Shown: positions 44,229 through 55,554 of the stretch, in pieces
Layout: every line of letters starts with the position of its first letter
Position numbering within the stretch: the first letter of the stretch is position 1
From: Liolophura sinensis
Lineage: Eukaryota; Mollusca; Polyplacophora; Chitonida; Chitonidae
Length of the DNA stretch: 64,000 nucleotides
Direction: 5' to 3'
Assembly: GCF_032854445.1 (NCBI RefSeq)
Contig: NC_088304.1
Span: 1,798,001-1,862,000, forward strand
Made by a program: the position numbers and the translations under genes
Notes under the pieces: generated by a model
The model's input: the letters and a program-made list of their open reading frames with translations, nothing else
Databases searched by the model: none
Told to the model about the DNA's origin: nothing

Positions 44229-47200
44229 TCAGACCTCTTCAGCAGGTTTTGGGGTGGGTGTGACATTTTGACTGGCACTGTCTCCTGTCCCGCCCTTTTC
44301 CGGGACAGCATCACCCTTGTCCTTAACTGTCAGTTCACCAAGTTTTTCAGTCACAGTATCTTCTGATTCCTCTGGTTTCCCATTTGTTTGACGTGCAGCC
44401 TCTTTGTCTTTGTCTTCAGTTTCTGTTTTCAGCTCCTTCTCACCATCTAAGGAAAATGCAAATAGATGAATTTAATACATTCCTTCAGCATTAATTAGAG
44501 ATCTGATGTTCAAAATAAAAAAGCTTTAAATGAAGATACGAATGCAAGTATTAAAACAAATAAAAGCTCCCTCTCACATTTTTTTTCTGAACACTCATTT
44601 TCGTTAAAAAATCAGCAACCCTTATATTAATGACAGATCATGCCACAGGTTGTCTCTAGCCTTTTCAGTCTTTCAGAAAGGCAGAAATACAAAACAGAAC
44701 TAAATTTCTACCATAGTTTGCATGAAGTGAAAACCTTGCCGTACTATGCTGCATGTGAAAATTCTGCCCTAGCCAGCAATACCTGCCCATGTCAGCACCT
44801 TGTGAATATGCGAGTTGCTAGACCTTTCGGTTTGACCAAATATCAAAGTTGGGCTGCGAAGTTCAAATGGCTCTGCTTGCTTATAACCCAAGTACACCAC
44901 AAATGATGAAATTGCATGGTCTGATCCAGCAAGAGCTGGGCTTGTACCTACAAACTGAGTGCCAGCACTGGCTTTACTTACTCTCTTTGGCTTGTGTCAG
45001 AAGGTCTACCATTAACTGCTTGGATTCATCAAATACTTTCTTGAACTTCTGAGCATCTGGAATTTTAAGCAAGGCATAAGTTGAATAACTATGAACAAAC
45101 ACTACACGCAACATTCATTCTAAACAAATCAAAATGAAAGTAAATATTTCACATTTTCATTTTAAAGAAATATATTAGCCACAGATTGTCCTGCTTGCCA
45201 TTAAGATAGGTTTGGAACATGCTGAGAAAAATGTCCAAATGCATACTCATCATGTTGGTTATAACATGATACATGTTATATGTTCACTTTACACCATTTG
45301 CACCAGATGTTTACTAATGGTCATTTTAGTGGGTTAGTGGCTATAACATATTCACACTGGACCCACTGTTGAACCAATAGTAATGCACACATCAAATGAT
45401 GTCCTGGAGCGTGTGGATATACTGCATGGACAAGAGCAATCAACTGTCTGCGATTGCTTTGTTTATTTCATAAAAACTCAATACAAAATTGACCAAACAC
45501 TCAACTCCTTGATTTTTAAGAAAATGACCTGAACCAACCCCTCCACTCCCTACCTCCGACAAACAGTGGATACATTTGATTCTAGTTATCCAATTTGTAG
45601 ATTTTCTGTGAAGATGCTCTCATATTTATCTGCAAAATGTTTGTGTGAAAAATCTACATGTATGCTGCACAAAAACACCAGTCTCAACCTGAGAGGACAA
45701 CTGATTGTTTTCAAAAAAAAAAAACAAAGCATTGAACACGACCTTATGACAGATCCTATGTAATAAACCACTGCACAGACACTTCTACACCCTTGGATAC
45801 AACATTTATGCGTTAACTTTCAAATCAACACAAACTTTGTTGAATCTCTTGTAGAACACAACAGCTTACACCAGCACACAGTCTTCAGTCAGCTACTTGC
45901 TTTCTGCACTGCCAAATCATGTGACCCGTACCTCAGCTGTGACAGAATCTACTGTAGAACAGTTTTACACCCATACTCACTTTCTGCACTGCCAAATCAT
46001 GTGACCCGTACCTCAGCTGTGACAGAATCTACTGTAGAACAGTTTTACACCCATACTTACTTTCTGCACTGCCAAATCATATGACCCGTACCTCAGCTGT
46101 GACAGAATCTACTGTAGAACAGTTTTACACCCATACTTACTTTCTGCACTGCCAAATCATATGACCCGTACCTCAGCTGTGACAGAATCTACTGTAGAAC
46201 AGTTTTACACCCATACTTACTTTCTGCACTGCCGAAGCGTATGGCGAGGAGTTCAGCTTTGGATTCGTCGTCGGCAAAGTCTGCAGGTGTGCTCCAGACC
46301 CAGGCTCGTTCACTACCGCAGTTAGCCTTTAGATTCATCTGAGGCAACACTGAAACAAGGCATTCACACCAGCAGTGTTAATGGAGATCTCATACAGTCC
46401 AAAACTATAAATCAATGAACTCCTTCATTCTTCCTTTTATTATGTCAAAACTATCGGTGTATGTGTGCTCATAGAGCAGCTTGCAGCATCAACAAAGAAA
46501 ACGATGTGTTCTACACTTTTTCAATACTTTCATATTTCTCATATTCCATTCACCGATGGTTTAATGCTACTTTACAAAATCTGGGTTTCACTCACTGCCC
46601 AGTTCTATTAGTGACTTCAACCTTGCACTGTCAAGCCTCACAATAACAACATAACCCAGAGGTAGCCTTACCAGAATCTGCCACACACACATATCAATAT
46701 GTGTTACCACACAATATCACCACCACTTGGGAACTAGAATTTACTTTATTTGTCAATGGCCAGCATTATGGTGGAAGGACACCCATGGCCATCTGCCGGT
46801 TGCTGGCAGACCTTCTCAAGTATGGCCGGAGAGAAAGCCAACATGAGCTGGACTTGAACTCAGAGCAACCACATTGGTGAAAGGCTCCTGGACAATTGAA
46901 TTGTGGTGGCATGTGGTGGCCACCGAGGCCCCACTAGAACTTACAGAATGGAACACAAATATGGTGGGCTGGCAAATTAGTGCCCCAACAGTCCTTTACT
47001 AAAAGGGCATTGATTTATCAGCAAACTGAAAGGACCAATTACGTCTCACAAACGGTTGATTTTAAAAGGACAAGCAATGTGCATGTATGAGGATTCAAAT
47101 GTTTCATCACCTTTTACATAAAACTTTCGGTCAAAGAAAAAAAAAAAGAGTGTAAGGCAGCAGTCAGATATATGTGACATTCAACAGTGGGTTCAGTCCG

Positions 47201-50200
47201 CCCGTCACACAAAATCATCACAGGTGTGCCCTGATCTATTTCTGGTTCACCTTATTACATTGTGGTCTCACTAGGGATTACACATAACAATGGCAGGTTA
47301 GATTTACGTTTTAATGGGATACAATCATTAGTTCCACATTCATCCTTATATATACTTTTACAAGTTATTTTTACAAAATTTTCTAATTTTTATGGTACTC
47401 CCTATATGTGACACGGCCGCCAGCATTATGGTGGGTGGAAACTGGGCAGAGCCCAGGGAAAGTCCACAACCATCCGCAGGTTGCTGGTAAACCTTCCCAT
47501 GTACAGCCAGAGAGGAAGCTAGCATGAGCTGGACTTGAACTTGCAGCGATCACATTGGTGGGAGGCTCCGGCGTCATTTTGCCGTGCTGGTGTGCTAACC
47601 CCCTCAGCCACGGAGGCCTGCCAGCCTTACTTAAATCCATATCCTGAACTCGAGCCTGTGGCCCCACTGGTAAAGGGTCTTATAGTCAAGACAAGTGCAA
47701 ATAATGTCTTAACCATATTGGCTAGTGAGGCACCCTCATGCAGTATTCAACAGCACTCACCAAAATGATTTGCACACACTTTAAATGTCTTGTCTCTTCT
47801 CATCAGCAACCGGACATGGCCTTTCTCTTTGTGTTTTAAAAACTTCACGTCTCCAGTGCCCCTCTCCTTCCACTGTGCTGGATCCTCTGACGAATCGAAG
47901 CGGAAAAGTTTGGCACGAAGACGAAGGATTTCTTCTTCATCTTCTTCGAGCGTTTTCACGTCGATGGGGGGCAAGTGAATGATTGGCTCAAAATGTAGTT
48001 CTGGAGAGGAGCATTCTTCCTGACCATCGTCTGAATCAATCACCACAACATCTGGCTGAAGATAAGAAAAAGACATGGCCATGTACATCTTGATTTGGGG
48101 ACGGACCCGATTCCGTAATTCTGGTCAATATGCCAATGGAACTAATATGGTTCAAATTTCCAACACTTGAACCGGTGGTTGTTTTCTAATCTGAGAGTAC
48201 ACTACTGTTGTATAATGTCACTACAAAGTCAAACGTGTACATCACTATTTGGTTTTGGGTCAATCTTAATTTTTTGATACTTTTGAACTTCTTTGGTAAA
48301 AGAATCTTTCTCACAGTACTGCCCTTCTAAAACATGTAATCTACCACAGTGAGCAATCAAAATTATTGCTTTGTGGAAATCCAAATGTTGTTGACAATTG
48401 GTGAAAAGTCCAAATATCGAACTCTGACCTGTAACTGTCTCAGTGGACACATACATGTACAATGTTTCACTATAGAATATCAATGTGTTTTGAACAAAAA
48501 AAAAATCCCCCCTAAAGTCCAATCCATAACAAGACAAGAACTGCAGCAGTTTTGCTCAAATTAAATGAAAACCTCTCAAAACTGTGGTACCTTGTTATAA
48601 TGCCAGGTTTGGTACCCGACGTCACGTTGGCGGTATAGTCAGTTTGGCGGTACCATGAAGGTCTGCACATTGCATGTATGTACAATAAAGCACTAAGACA
48701 AGCAAATTCAAAGTTAAATTACTGTAAATCCCTCCTCACTGCTAATAGCGGAATGCAAAAACGTAGGTTGGCCAAGCACTGAATTACAGACATGGGGACC
48801 ATCTACAAATTCAGAACCTTGACATTTAAAGCTTTTCAACGTCAGACACCAAAGGGGAAATACAATTATAGCTGAATATATTTAATTTTACCATGGTAAC
48901 AAATGAATCATTTCATTTGAGCTTTCACCTTGCAACAGTCATCCCACTAGCAATCAATAGCTTTACGGTAAATGACCTATAGTTTCGCACGCGAGTTACT
49001 GTTGTTAACTTCCGCACAATCTGAGTTGGCGGCAAGATGACAGAAGAGAGTGATTAGCCCCTTGCCCATCTCATTACATCACACAGCACTTGGCAGCTCT
49101 GGCTGCCAATCCTCTCCATGTGGGGCCAAGTCAGTGACAGTGAGGTGTGCAGGTCTCCCAACTAGTAGGCCAACATGTCACATCTCTAAATATACCCTGA
49201 ATTAAATCGAAGAAGTATCAAGACTGTCTATTACAAACCCCTTAAATTCCAAACAGTGTCTCAAGGCATGAGCACGCCAAACAAAATGCACAATGTATAC
49301 TGCAGACGAATTGATTTTTTGGGTTAGGCCTACACGTGAAGTCACCTCACACCGTTATCTGGAGAATAGTTGTCTGCTGAGAACCCTCATCATGCAACGA
49401 ATAGATGTATAAATGTATTTCAGCTAAGAACGAATTTCACCGAGAAATATCTGTCATCTTTCAGTGTCCATGTAATTCCAATTTAGTATGTCAGTCTACA
49501 TGCATAGTTTTGTTTTAATGACCCCCACATTAAAGACCGAAAACAGTTTTAATAAACTGCCACGATTAACTTTGACCCCTTCATGCATGAAGGTGCATGT
49601 TTTATGATAACCAGTACGGAAAAATGCTCAGGTGTTGACAGGGACAGGTATTTTTTTGCCTTTCGTTAGCTAAAGTCACGCCATTAACCAGGATAACAGA
49701 CACGTGGAGATTTCGAGACCTGTAGCTGTAAGTTGTCACTCTAAACCCAGTTTGAGTGATCATCTGCTGGTAATCGGCAAGCTCTGCATGCGTATTAATA
49801 GATATTTGACATGCCACTCCACATGTGCAAAGGTGGTCCGGGTGCTCCTCAATCTCCAGGAGTTTCCTCCTGAATTCCCTCTCATCATAAAATGGTGATC
49901 ATAAAACAATCCAGGTTCACCTTTTGTGAAGTAACCTTTTATGTTCCAAATTCATTATGATTAAAATTGAGGAAAACATGAACTGTTGGTGGCAGGAGCA
50001 TAGACTGACTGCTCAGTGAAGTGTGAGCTTGATTATTACATTCGGGGACTGTCCATGTAATCCCCTGACCAAAGCCTATGCTCTCGTGCGGCGACCAGTC
50101 AGTAAGAACCACAATCAACGAAGGGAATCCTGGGATACACTTTCCGAATCCCAGGGCAAAACTTTAGGTCATTTACAGTGTCTAATATTTAAAAGAGTTC

Positions 50201-53200
50201 TTTCATTACATGTTGGAAAACTTCATTGCCATTGCACATCTGTTCAATAAGTCTGAAAACAAAATGCTGCATGAGAGATAAAATAAGAAAATAAACCAGA
50301 TTGATGACTGAAGTAAACAACTTCTGTATAAAGCAAGTGCAATGATTTGTGACCTATCATATTTCCACATGTAGGTGGCGCATTCGTGTAGGCTTAAGTG
50401 GCGCATAGAGTAACTTAAAGAGATAAATTAAAAAAAAAAAAAACCTCGTACCCATATAACGTTGTGCAGAGTAAATGGTTGTTATTCTGCCTGAAGCTGC
50501 TGATCGCTAACAGCGGACTTGATTGACTGAACTTAAATTTCATACAGCTTAGACAGTCTGTTATTCACAGTTCAAAAACTTGGTGAATTTCAATAAAATG
50601 ATATAATGGCTGCCATGGCTTTCACAGCTCCGAGATCATTGCATCAGATATCTGTGACACTCAACAGAGGATTCAGTCCGCCCGTCACACAGCATCATCA
50701 TATGCACGAGCAGAGCATGATCAGTTCAAAACCAGCAATGAATGAAATTTTACGACTAGTTTATTCTGCAAAGATTAGAATAAGCATATTAAGTTGATCA
50801 ATTTGCATTTCAGTTTGAAATGTTTGTAACAGGTTTATAAGAGTTTCTGCAATAAGTGCACATGCATTGCTCCCTCTCCACCAAAAGTAACATACATGTT
50901 ACAACAATTTTTAGAAATGTCAGGTAACAATAAATAAATAACGTACATTTGTGAGTCTAAAGCAAATAATTGGTTAACTGCAGTTCAACTTATTTAATCA
51001 TCATGATTCTGAGGCAATTTGAATGTAGTCTGATCAGATATTTGTATACCGCAATACAGTGTAGCTTCGCTGTAGCGCGCCCCTTTGGGTACACATTCCT
51101 GAGCGCAAAATAGGCCACCTTGTGCTACTATGAAATGACCTTAGGACCCAGTATATAGGGCTACAGTCTCTCTTACCTACAGGTCATGATTTTGCAAAAT
51201 GTGTTTTGTAAAATGCTTTCTTAATGTTTACTATAAACACATGAGATTTTTTGTTACCCAAGGATTCAACTAATACTCTACAGTACACAAGTTTTCCTGT
51301 ACTGAACACAAGCATCTCAGCACCCTAGAAAGAGTCATATCCCATTACGCCTTGTATCGCGTAATCACAGGCCTGAGCTGATCTGCGGAACTCCGTGCAT
51401 GTTAACCACTTCCACTCGCTGAATTCTAGTTCTAGATAAGGTAGTTTTATCCACTTTACTTTCAAATATTTTTAAACAAAAACGCTACAACATATTTCTT
51501 ATCCAATTCATCCATATCTGCTCGTACCAGAAGTAACTTCATGGAACTTAAGATGTCTCAGATTCAAAATGGTTGATTTCAGACGACTGTTGACCTGATC
51601 ATGCGACCGAGTTATAATGTATGTCATTCTAAATCAATGTATTAAATGAAAAAAAGAGGGAAAAAAAAAACAATAAGAAGCCATCTTCAAATGTTTGAGT
51701 GAGTTCATCAACTCTCACAAGACAGCATGCCAACAGGCGAAATCTCACTCCCTGTAGTTTCACATCTCGCATTATAGCCATTCAACAATCTGATTAAAGT
51801 TATCAGCATTTACTGAAAGTATACAAAAATTAATCCCTCCATGAGGTATGCCTGTCACAGTGAGCAAAATGTGTTCTGGAGTCCTGACGAAGCCACGCAC
51901 GTGTGGAAATAATGCTGCAACAACAACGTCACATATCCGTTTGGAATCAAACTCACTTGGAAGGAAATGTACCTAGTTACAAGCTCTTCCATTAGTCCTA
52001 GAAAAATCCGTTTCTTTTTACTTATACTCACGTTTTATTCAAAACTTAAGCCTAACGTATCGAGTAACACATGAGCTACACATGAACAGAAGGAAATAAA
52101 GCAAATGATGTCGCGTTATATATGTATATTTGTTGGTGAAAAATCTTTATTTGTTTGCAGTTTTAGCCACTCTCACATTATACCCCATTGGATACAGAAT
52201 TTCATGCGACATGCTTTTATATACATCTTTTACAGTAATAACTATATGTGAAAATAGAATGAAACTGGACATTTAGAAGAGCTGTCCCTATCTTGTCTTC
52301 TCTGCTCCTTGGTTTGGAAATATCTGCGACAGTACGCCATAATCGAAGATGGCAAACTATTTTAGAGGTCATACATTCTCTTGTTTGTTTTCATTTTACA
52401 GCTATAAGTGTAAAGGAGATCATTGTATTTTTAGTGAATTGTGTTGCTTTACACTACGTTTTGACAGTATACTTTCCAAGGGAAGGACTCCCTCGTTCAA
52501 CAGCCATGGATACAACCACAAAGAAGAAAAATGACATTTTCATGCCTTCCACACTGTCTTTAAGAGATCCACAACACTTAAAGTGAGTGAGTAAGTGCTT
52601 GGGGTTTAACGTCGTACTCAACAATTTTTCAGTCATATGACGACGAAGGAATTCTTTGGGTGCATGTACATGTAATGTGCCTCCTTGTTGCAGGATGGAT
52701 TTCCACCCCTCTTTTCTTTAGTGCTGCTTTACTGAGACGCCCGAGCCATTATACCGATACGGGTCAACCAGTCGTTGCACTATTCCCTTCATGCTGAACG
52801 CCAGACGAGGAAGTCACAACTTCCTCTTTTAAAGTCTTAGGTGTGTCTCGATCAAGGATTGATCCTGGATCTGCCGGTCCCAAAGTGGACGCTCCACCAA
52901 CTGTGCTATCCGGGCCGGAAGTGCATGTGTGTACAGAGTTTCTTTAGTGTTTATTGCATGAGCTGCTGGGTTTATGGACCATACACTGACTATACTACAT
53001 GTTCCGACAAAGAAACAAATGGTAGGAATTAAATCTAGGCACCGAGAGGTGGATTTAAATATTTTGCTTTGCCTCAGGTGGCTACTTCTACTCACCTCTT
53101 TATACTGGGCTGGCGGAGTCTCATAGCCACAAGGGCAACCAATGGTAAACCATACACTGATTCACACCACATCCGATCAGTCCTCTCTAAACAATGGCTG

Positions 53201-54378
53201 CGATCCATAACTTGTGTCAACTTTGGCTCTTACCTCTCAGCTCGCCCCCACACTCAACATCCCAGGTATACTCCATTTAGTAATGGTGCACCAGCCCCGT
53301 ATTCACGACACGGCAACCCATTTCTATACAAGGCGGCCATTAGGCTTGTCTTTTCAGGTTTAACTCGCATGCACCATCTAGGAATGATAAATTTTCAAGA
53401 CCCATAACTGTGGCGAAGGCAAAATGGCTGCTGCTTTAGTGATGACTTTGATGTGAATTTGGGTCTGGTGTGTGTGTACTAAGTGGAATATACGCGAGAT
53501 GTTGCATGTGCAAGCCAGATGAAAGGCCCATAACTGTGGCGAAGGCAAAATGGCTGCTGCTTTAGCGATGACTTTGATGTGAATTTGGGTCTGGTGTGTC
53601 TGTAGTAAGTGGACTATACGTGAGATGTTGCGTGTGCAAGCGAGCTGAGCGGTAACAGCCTAAGTCGACACCAGTTTTGGATCACAGCCAGTGTTTAGAG
53701 AGGACATATGGGACATGGCATGAATCGGTGTATGGTTTACTATTGGTTGCCCCTGAGGCTGTGTTACTCCGCCAGCCAAGTATAAAGAGGGAAGATGAAG
53801 TAGCCATTCGAGGCTAATATTTTGCTGTAATTGCTGTAATGCCAAAAGCAGAGAATGAAGAAAGAATGACTAAGTGCTTCATGTAGTTGAAAAAGAAGCA
53901 AAGGTGGGATATTAAGCGGTAGCATTTTGTTGGGAAACTCAATACTTTTAAATGGATCGACTTCTGACGGAAACTGCAGCATACCATCGGACTTATCACG
54001 TTATCTGCTGCAAGTTTAGTAACAAATGCGGAGTACTCCTGGACAAGATGAATGCCAGATATTGAAAATGAACCAGGCTCCTAGTTTAGACAGTCCGCAT
54101 TGCACAGACTTACTTTTCGTGACCAGTTTAGCACCGGATCATCCATATAATTGTAAATCGCTCAACATCACATTGCAAGAGTGATATATAAGGCTGATTT
54201 AGCGAGAAAGAATCAAAACACCGTTGTTGTTGTTTCAAATGAACGCTGCGATGGCATACTGGAAAATAAAAACGTTTTTCTGCTTCAGGAAATACTTGAT
54301 CCTCAAAATAATACTCCTGACACGTAATGGCATTACTAAAGTATATGTATTAATTAAACTTACACTTTCTTTAGCCAT
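44229..54378 (-). CDS. RANBP1: Ran-binding protein 1 (RANBP1), 5 coding exons, 243 aa
   Basis: Cytoplasmic Ran-GTP binding protein that helps RanGAP release cargo after nuclear export. Exons on the minus strand: 54378-54364 (MAKES, 5 codons, donor GTAAGT), 48055-47761, 46349-46221, 45056-44982, 44446-44229. Phases join cleanly. Seen: the Ran-binding domain is spread over exons 2-4, with [62 protein letters not shown] and ELLAIRF, all near-identical to vertebrate RANBP1. The acidic/lysine-rich tail contains [10 protein letters not shown], matching the leucine-rich nuclear export signal of human RANBP1. The tail is longer than in human (243 versus about 201 aa). The tiny first coding exon is inferred from a strong ATG plus donor with the right phase and a nearby ETS-type promoter motif. 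Exons 2-5 are certain; exon 1 is about 70 percent sure. Intron 3 begins with an 80-bp repeat array that copies the exon 3 donor. Confidence 0.92.
45898..46233 (-). repeat. 80-bp tandem array that includes the RANBP1 exon 3 splice donor
   Basis: Four units spaced exactly 80 bp (TTTCTGCACT at 45901, 45981, 46061, 46141), then the genuine exon end at 46221. On the minus strand each unit carries GGCAGTGCAGAAA, the last 13 bases of exon 3, followed by GTAAGT (GTGAGT in the copy at 45981). Each unit also has an acceptor-like AACTGTTCTACAG about 51 bp before the next donor copy. Units are nearly identical. Confidence 0.95.
46745..46932 (-). mobile_element. SINE family 1 in RANBP1 intron 2, with target-site duplication
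   Basis: Minus-strand copy with head GGGGCCTCGGTGGCCACCAC, GTGAGTTCAAGTCC-like block (CTGAGTTCAAGTCC) and CTCCGGCCATACTTG, but lacking the usual tail. Flanked by 12-bp direct repeats ACTAGAATTTAC (46733-46744) and ACTAGAACTTAC (46933-46944), with one mismatch. Confidence 0.8.
47161..47220 (+). repeat. 60-bp dispersed repeat, copy 1
   Basis: Matches 50641-50700 in about 51 of 60 positions; core GTTCAGTCCGCCCGTCACAC. Same orientation, different RANBP1 intron. Family unknown. Confidence 0.6.
47395..47622 (-). repeat. SINE family 1 in RANBP1 intron 2
   Basis: Minus-strand copy: head AGGCCTCCGTGGCTGAGGGG, CTGGCTGTACATGGGAAGG and GGATGGTTGTGGACTTTCCC; the 3' tail is largely lost. No clear direct repeats. 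Confidence 0.8.
48056..52582. other. RANBP1 intron 1, right-hand part without recognised elements
   Basis: A 6.3-kb intron (54363-48056). In this stretch only the second 60-bp dispersed repeat (50641-50700) and short A-runs were seen. Open frames near 48229, 49602, 50206 and 52293 have no family resemblance. Confidence 0.5.
50641..50700 (+). repeat. 60-bp dispersed repeat, copy 2
   Basis: Partner of 47161-47220, sharing TTCAGTCCGCCCGTCACAC and ATCATCA. Confidence 0.6.
52583..52918 (-). mobile_element. tRNA-derived SINE, second family
   Basis: On the minus strand the head reads CCGGCCCGGATAGCACAGTT, then GGTGGAGCGTCCACTTTGGG and a B-box-like GGATCAATCC, followed by a body that ends in TTGAGTACGACGTTAAACCC and a CACTCACTTT end. 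It shares no body sequence with family 1. Target-site repeats unclear. Lies in RANBP1 intron 1. Confidence 0.75.
53066..53822. mobile_element. Foldback DNA element with an internal 126-bp tandem duplication
   Basis: The left arm (about 53066-53225) and right arm (about 53655-53822) are inverted copies: GGTGGCTACTTCTACTCACC, GGCAACCAATGGTAAACCAT, ACTGATTCA and CTCTCTAAACAATGGCTG all reappear reverse complemented. Between them, a unit beginning CCCATAACTGTGGCGAAGGC occurs at 53401 and 53527, in tandem with few differences. No transposase frame. Lies in RANBP1 intron 1. Confidence 0.75.
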
Positions 54379-54779
54379 TTAAAACCTCTGATGTACCAGG
54401 ATAGACTTCAACACGAAATGCTTTTTCCCTCCGATCGCCTTCTTCCCGCGACGATTATCACGGCCACTTCCGGTTACCTTAATCCCATGTGAGTTGCCTT
54501 CCTTTGGAGTAACATATCCCTATAGACATACAAAAAGCATGTGCTTTTCGCATGTGTAAATGCGCTTGGCGTTTTCCGTCGTGCCTAAAGGATACATGAA
54601 ACGGTTGGTTTTTTTTTCTTCTTAATACGGAATATATGGTGTGACTTAACATAGAGAAGTACAAAAACGCTGCTCAACTTTCTTCTTGGGGTTTATAAAG
54701 CTTTAAACTGCAGGTGTCATAACGCCCAGCTGTAAGTCCGGAAAACAAGTAGCCTGTTGTGGTGAGGTCAATACAATTT
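54379..54779. other. Presumed RANBP1 promoter and 5' leader region
   Basis: Contains the CCGGAAGTG motif and a CCCGCGACGATT GC patch. No TATA box. The real transcription start was not determinable. Confidence 0.4.
54465..54473 (-). promoter_or_regulatory. ETS-type motif CCGGAAGTG in the presumed RANBP1 promoter
   Basis: On the minus strand the sequence reads CCGGAAGTG, about 90 bp upstream of the proposed RANBP1 ATG at 54378, in a locally GC-richer patch (about 54420-54480). Such ETS/GABP sites are common close to start sites of housekeeping genes. The position supports the mini first exon. No TATA box was seen nearby. Confidence 0.5.
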
Positions 54780-54814
54780 TTGTGTGGGGGGGTGGGGGGG
54801 GGGGGTGCGTCCCA

Positions 54815-55130
54815 AGAAACATAAAAGCATTGGACCAATATTGGCACGCTGACACGTATTCAATTGGGCCATTTGGGGAAACAATTATCGGACCAATACA
54901 CGTTTTGCACAGTGGCGCGGCACTGGTCCAGTACTGGTTTGGGAATTTCACCATTATGTATCCATTTTTAAACATGCATTGGACCAGTGTAGTAATACAT
55001 TGATTGGCCCAGAGTTGCATAAAGTTATTAGGCCAATACAGCGCCAATCTTTGTAAGAATAGGGCCAGTACAGTACATTTAGAATTGGGCCAATGTACTC
55101 TTTGCTCATAACTGGTCCTAAACAGATATA
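54815..55130. repeat. Cluster of GGACCAAT/GGGCCAAT motifs
   Basis: At least ten variants of GGNCCAATA/GGNCCAGTA and their reverse complements (for example TTGGACCAATATTGG at 54829, ATTGGGCCATTTGG, ATCGGACCAATAC, ACTGGTCCAGTACTGG, ATTGGACCAGT, ATTGGCCCAG, TAGGCCAATAC, GGGCCAGTAC, TTGGGCCAATG) spaced about 20-40 bp. Looks like a decayed repeat element built from near-palindromic TTGGNCCAA units. Confidence 0.55.
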
Positions 55131-55554
55131 GTGAAGACCCAGAATGCTTATCCCTAATCAAATCCATTGCTTTTCCTAGGAATAAAAGTAATCATTCAGC
55201 GACATTTGTTAAATTGATATTTGCAGTAACCCTACCTTGATATTTTTTTAACCTTTTTCTATTGGTCGACAAGAAAGCAACATATATGCCAAACAGTACG
55301 ACTGTCAAAACCTTTGGCTTTAAGGTTGAAAATGTTACCATAGCAGCTCTTGGCAAAAGGTTTGATGAAGAATACAAACTGGTGGGAGACCAGTGAATCA
55401 CCAAAACAGTTTCAGAACTTATTTACATTTATAAAGTAAGGAACTCAACCAACATGTATATGTAAGTTTCAAATAGTTTAATTGATCCCACCTGCACCAA
55501 TGGCACAAAAAGAGTTGACTCTTAAATCAAGCACAGGAAAATAGCTCGGACCGA

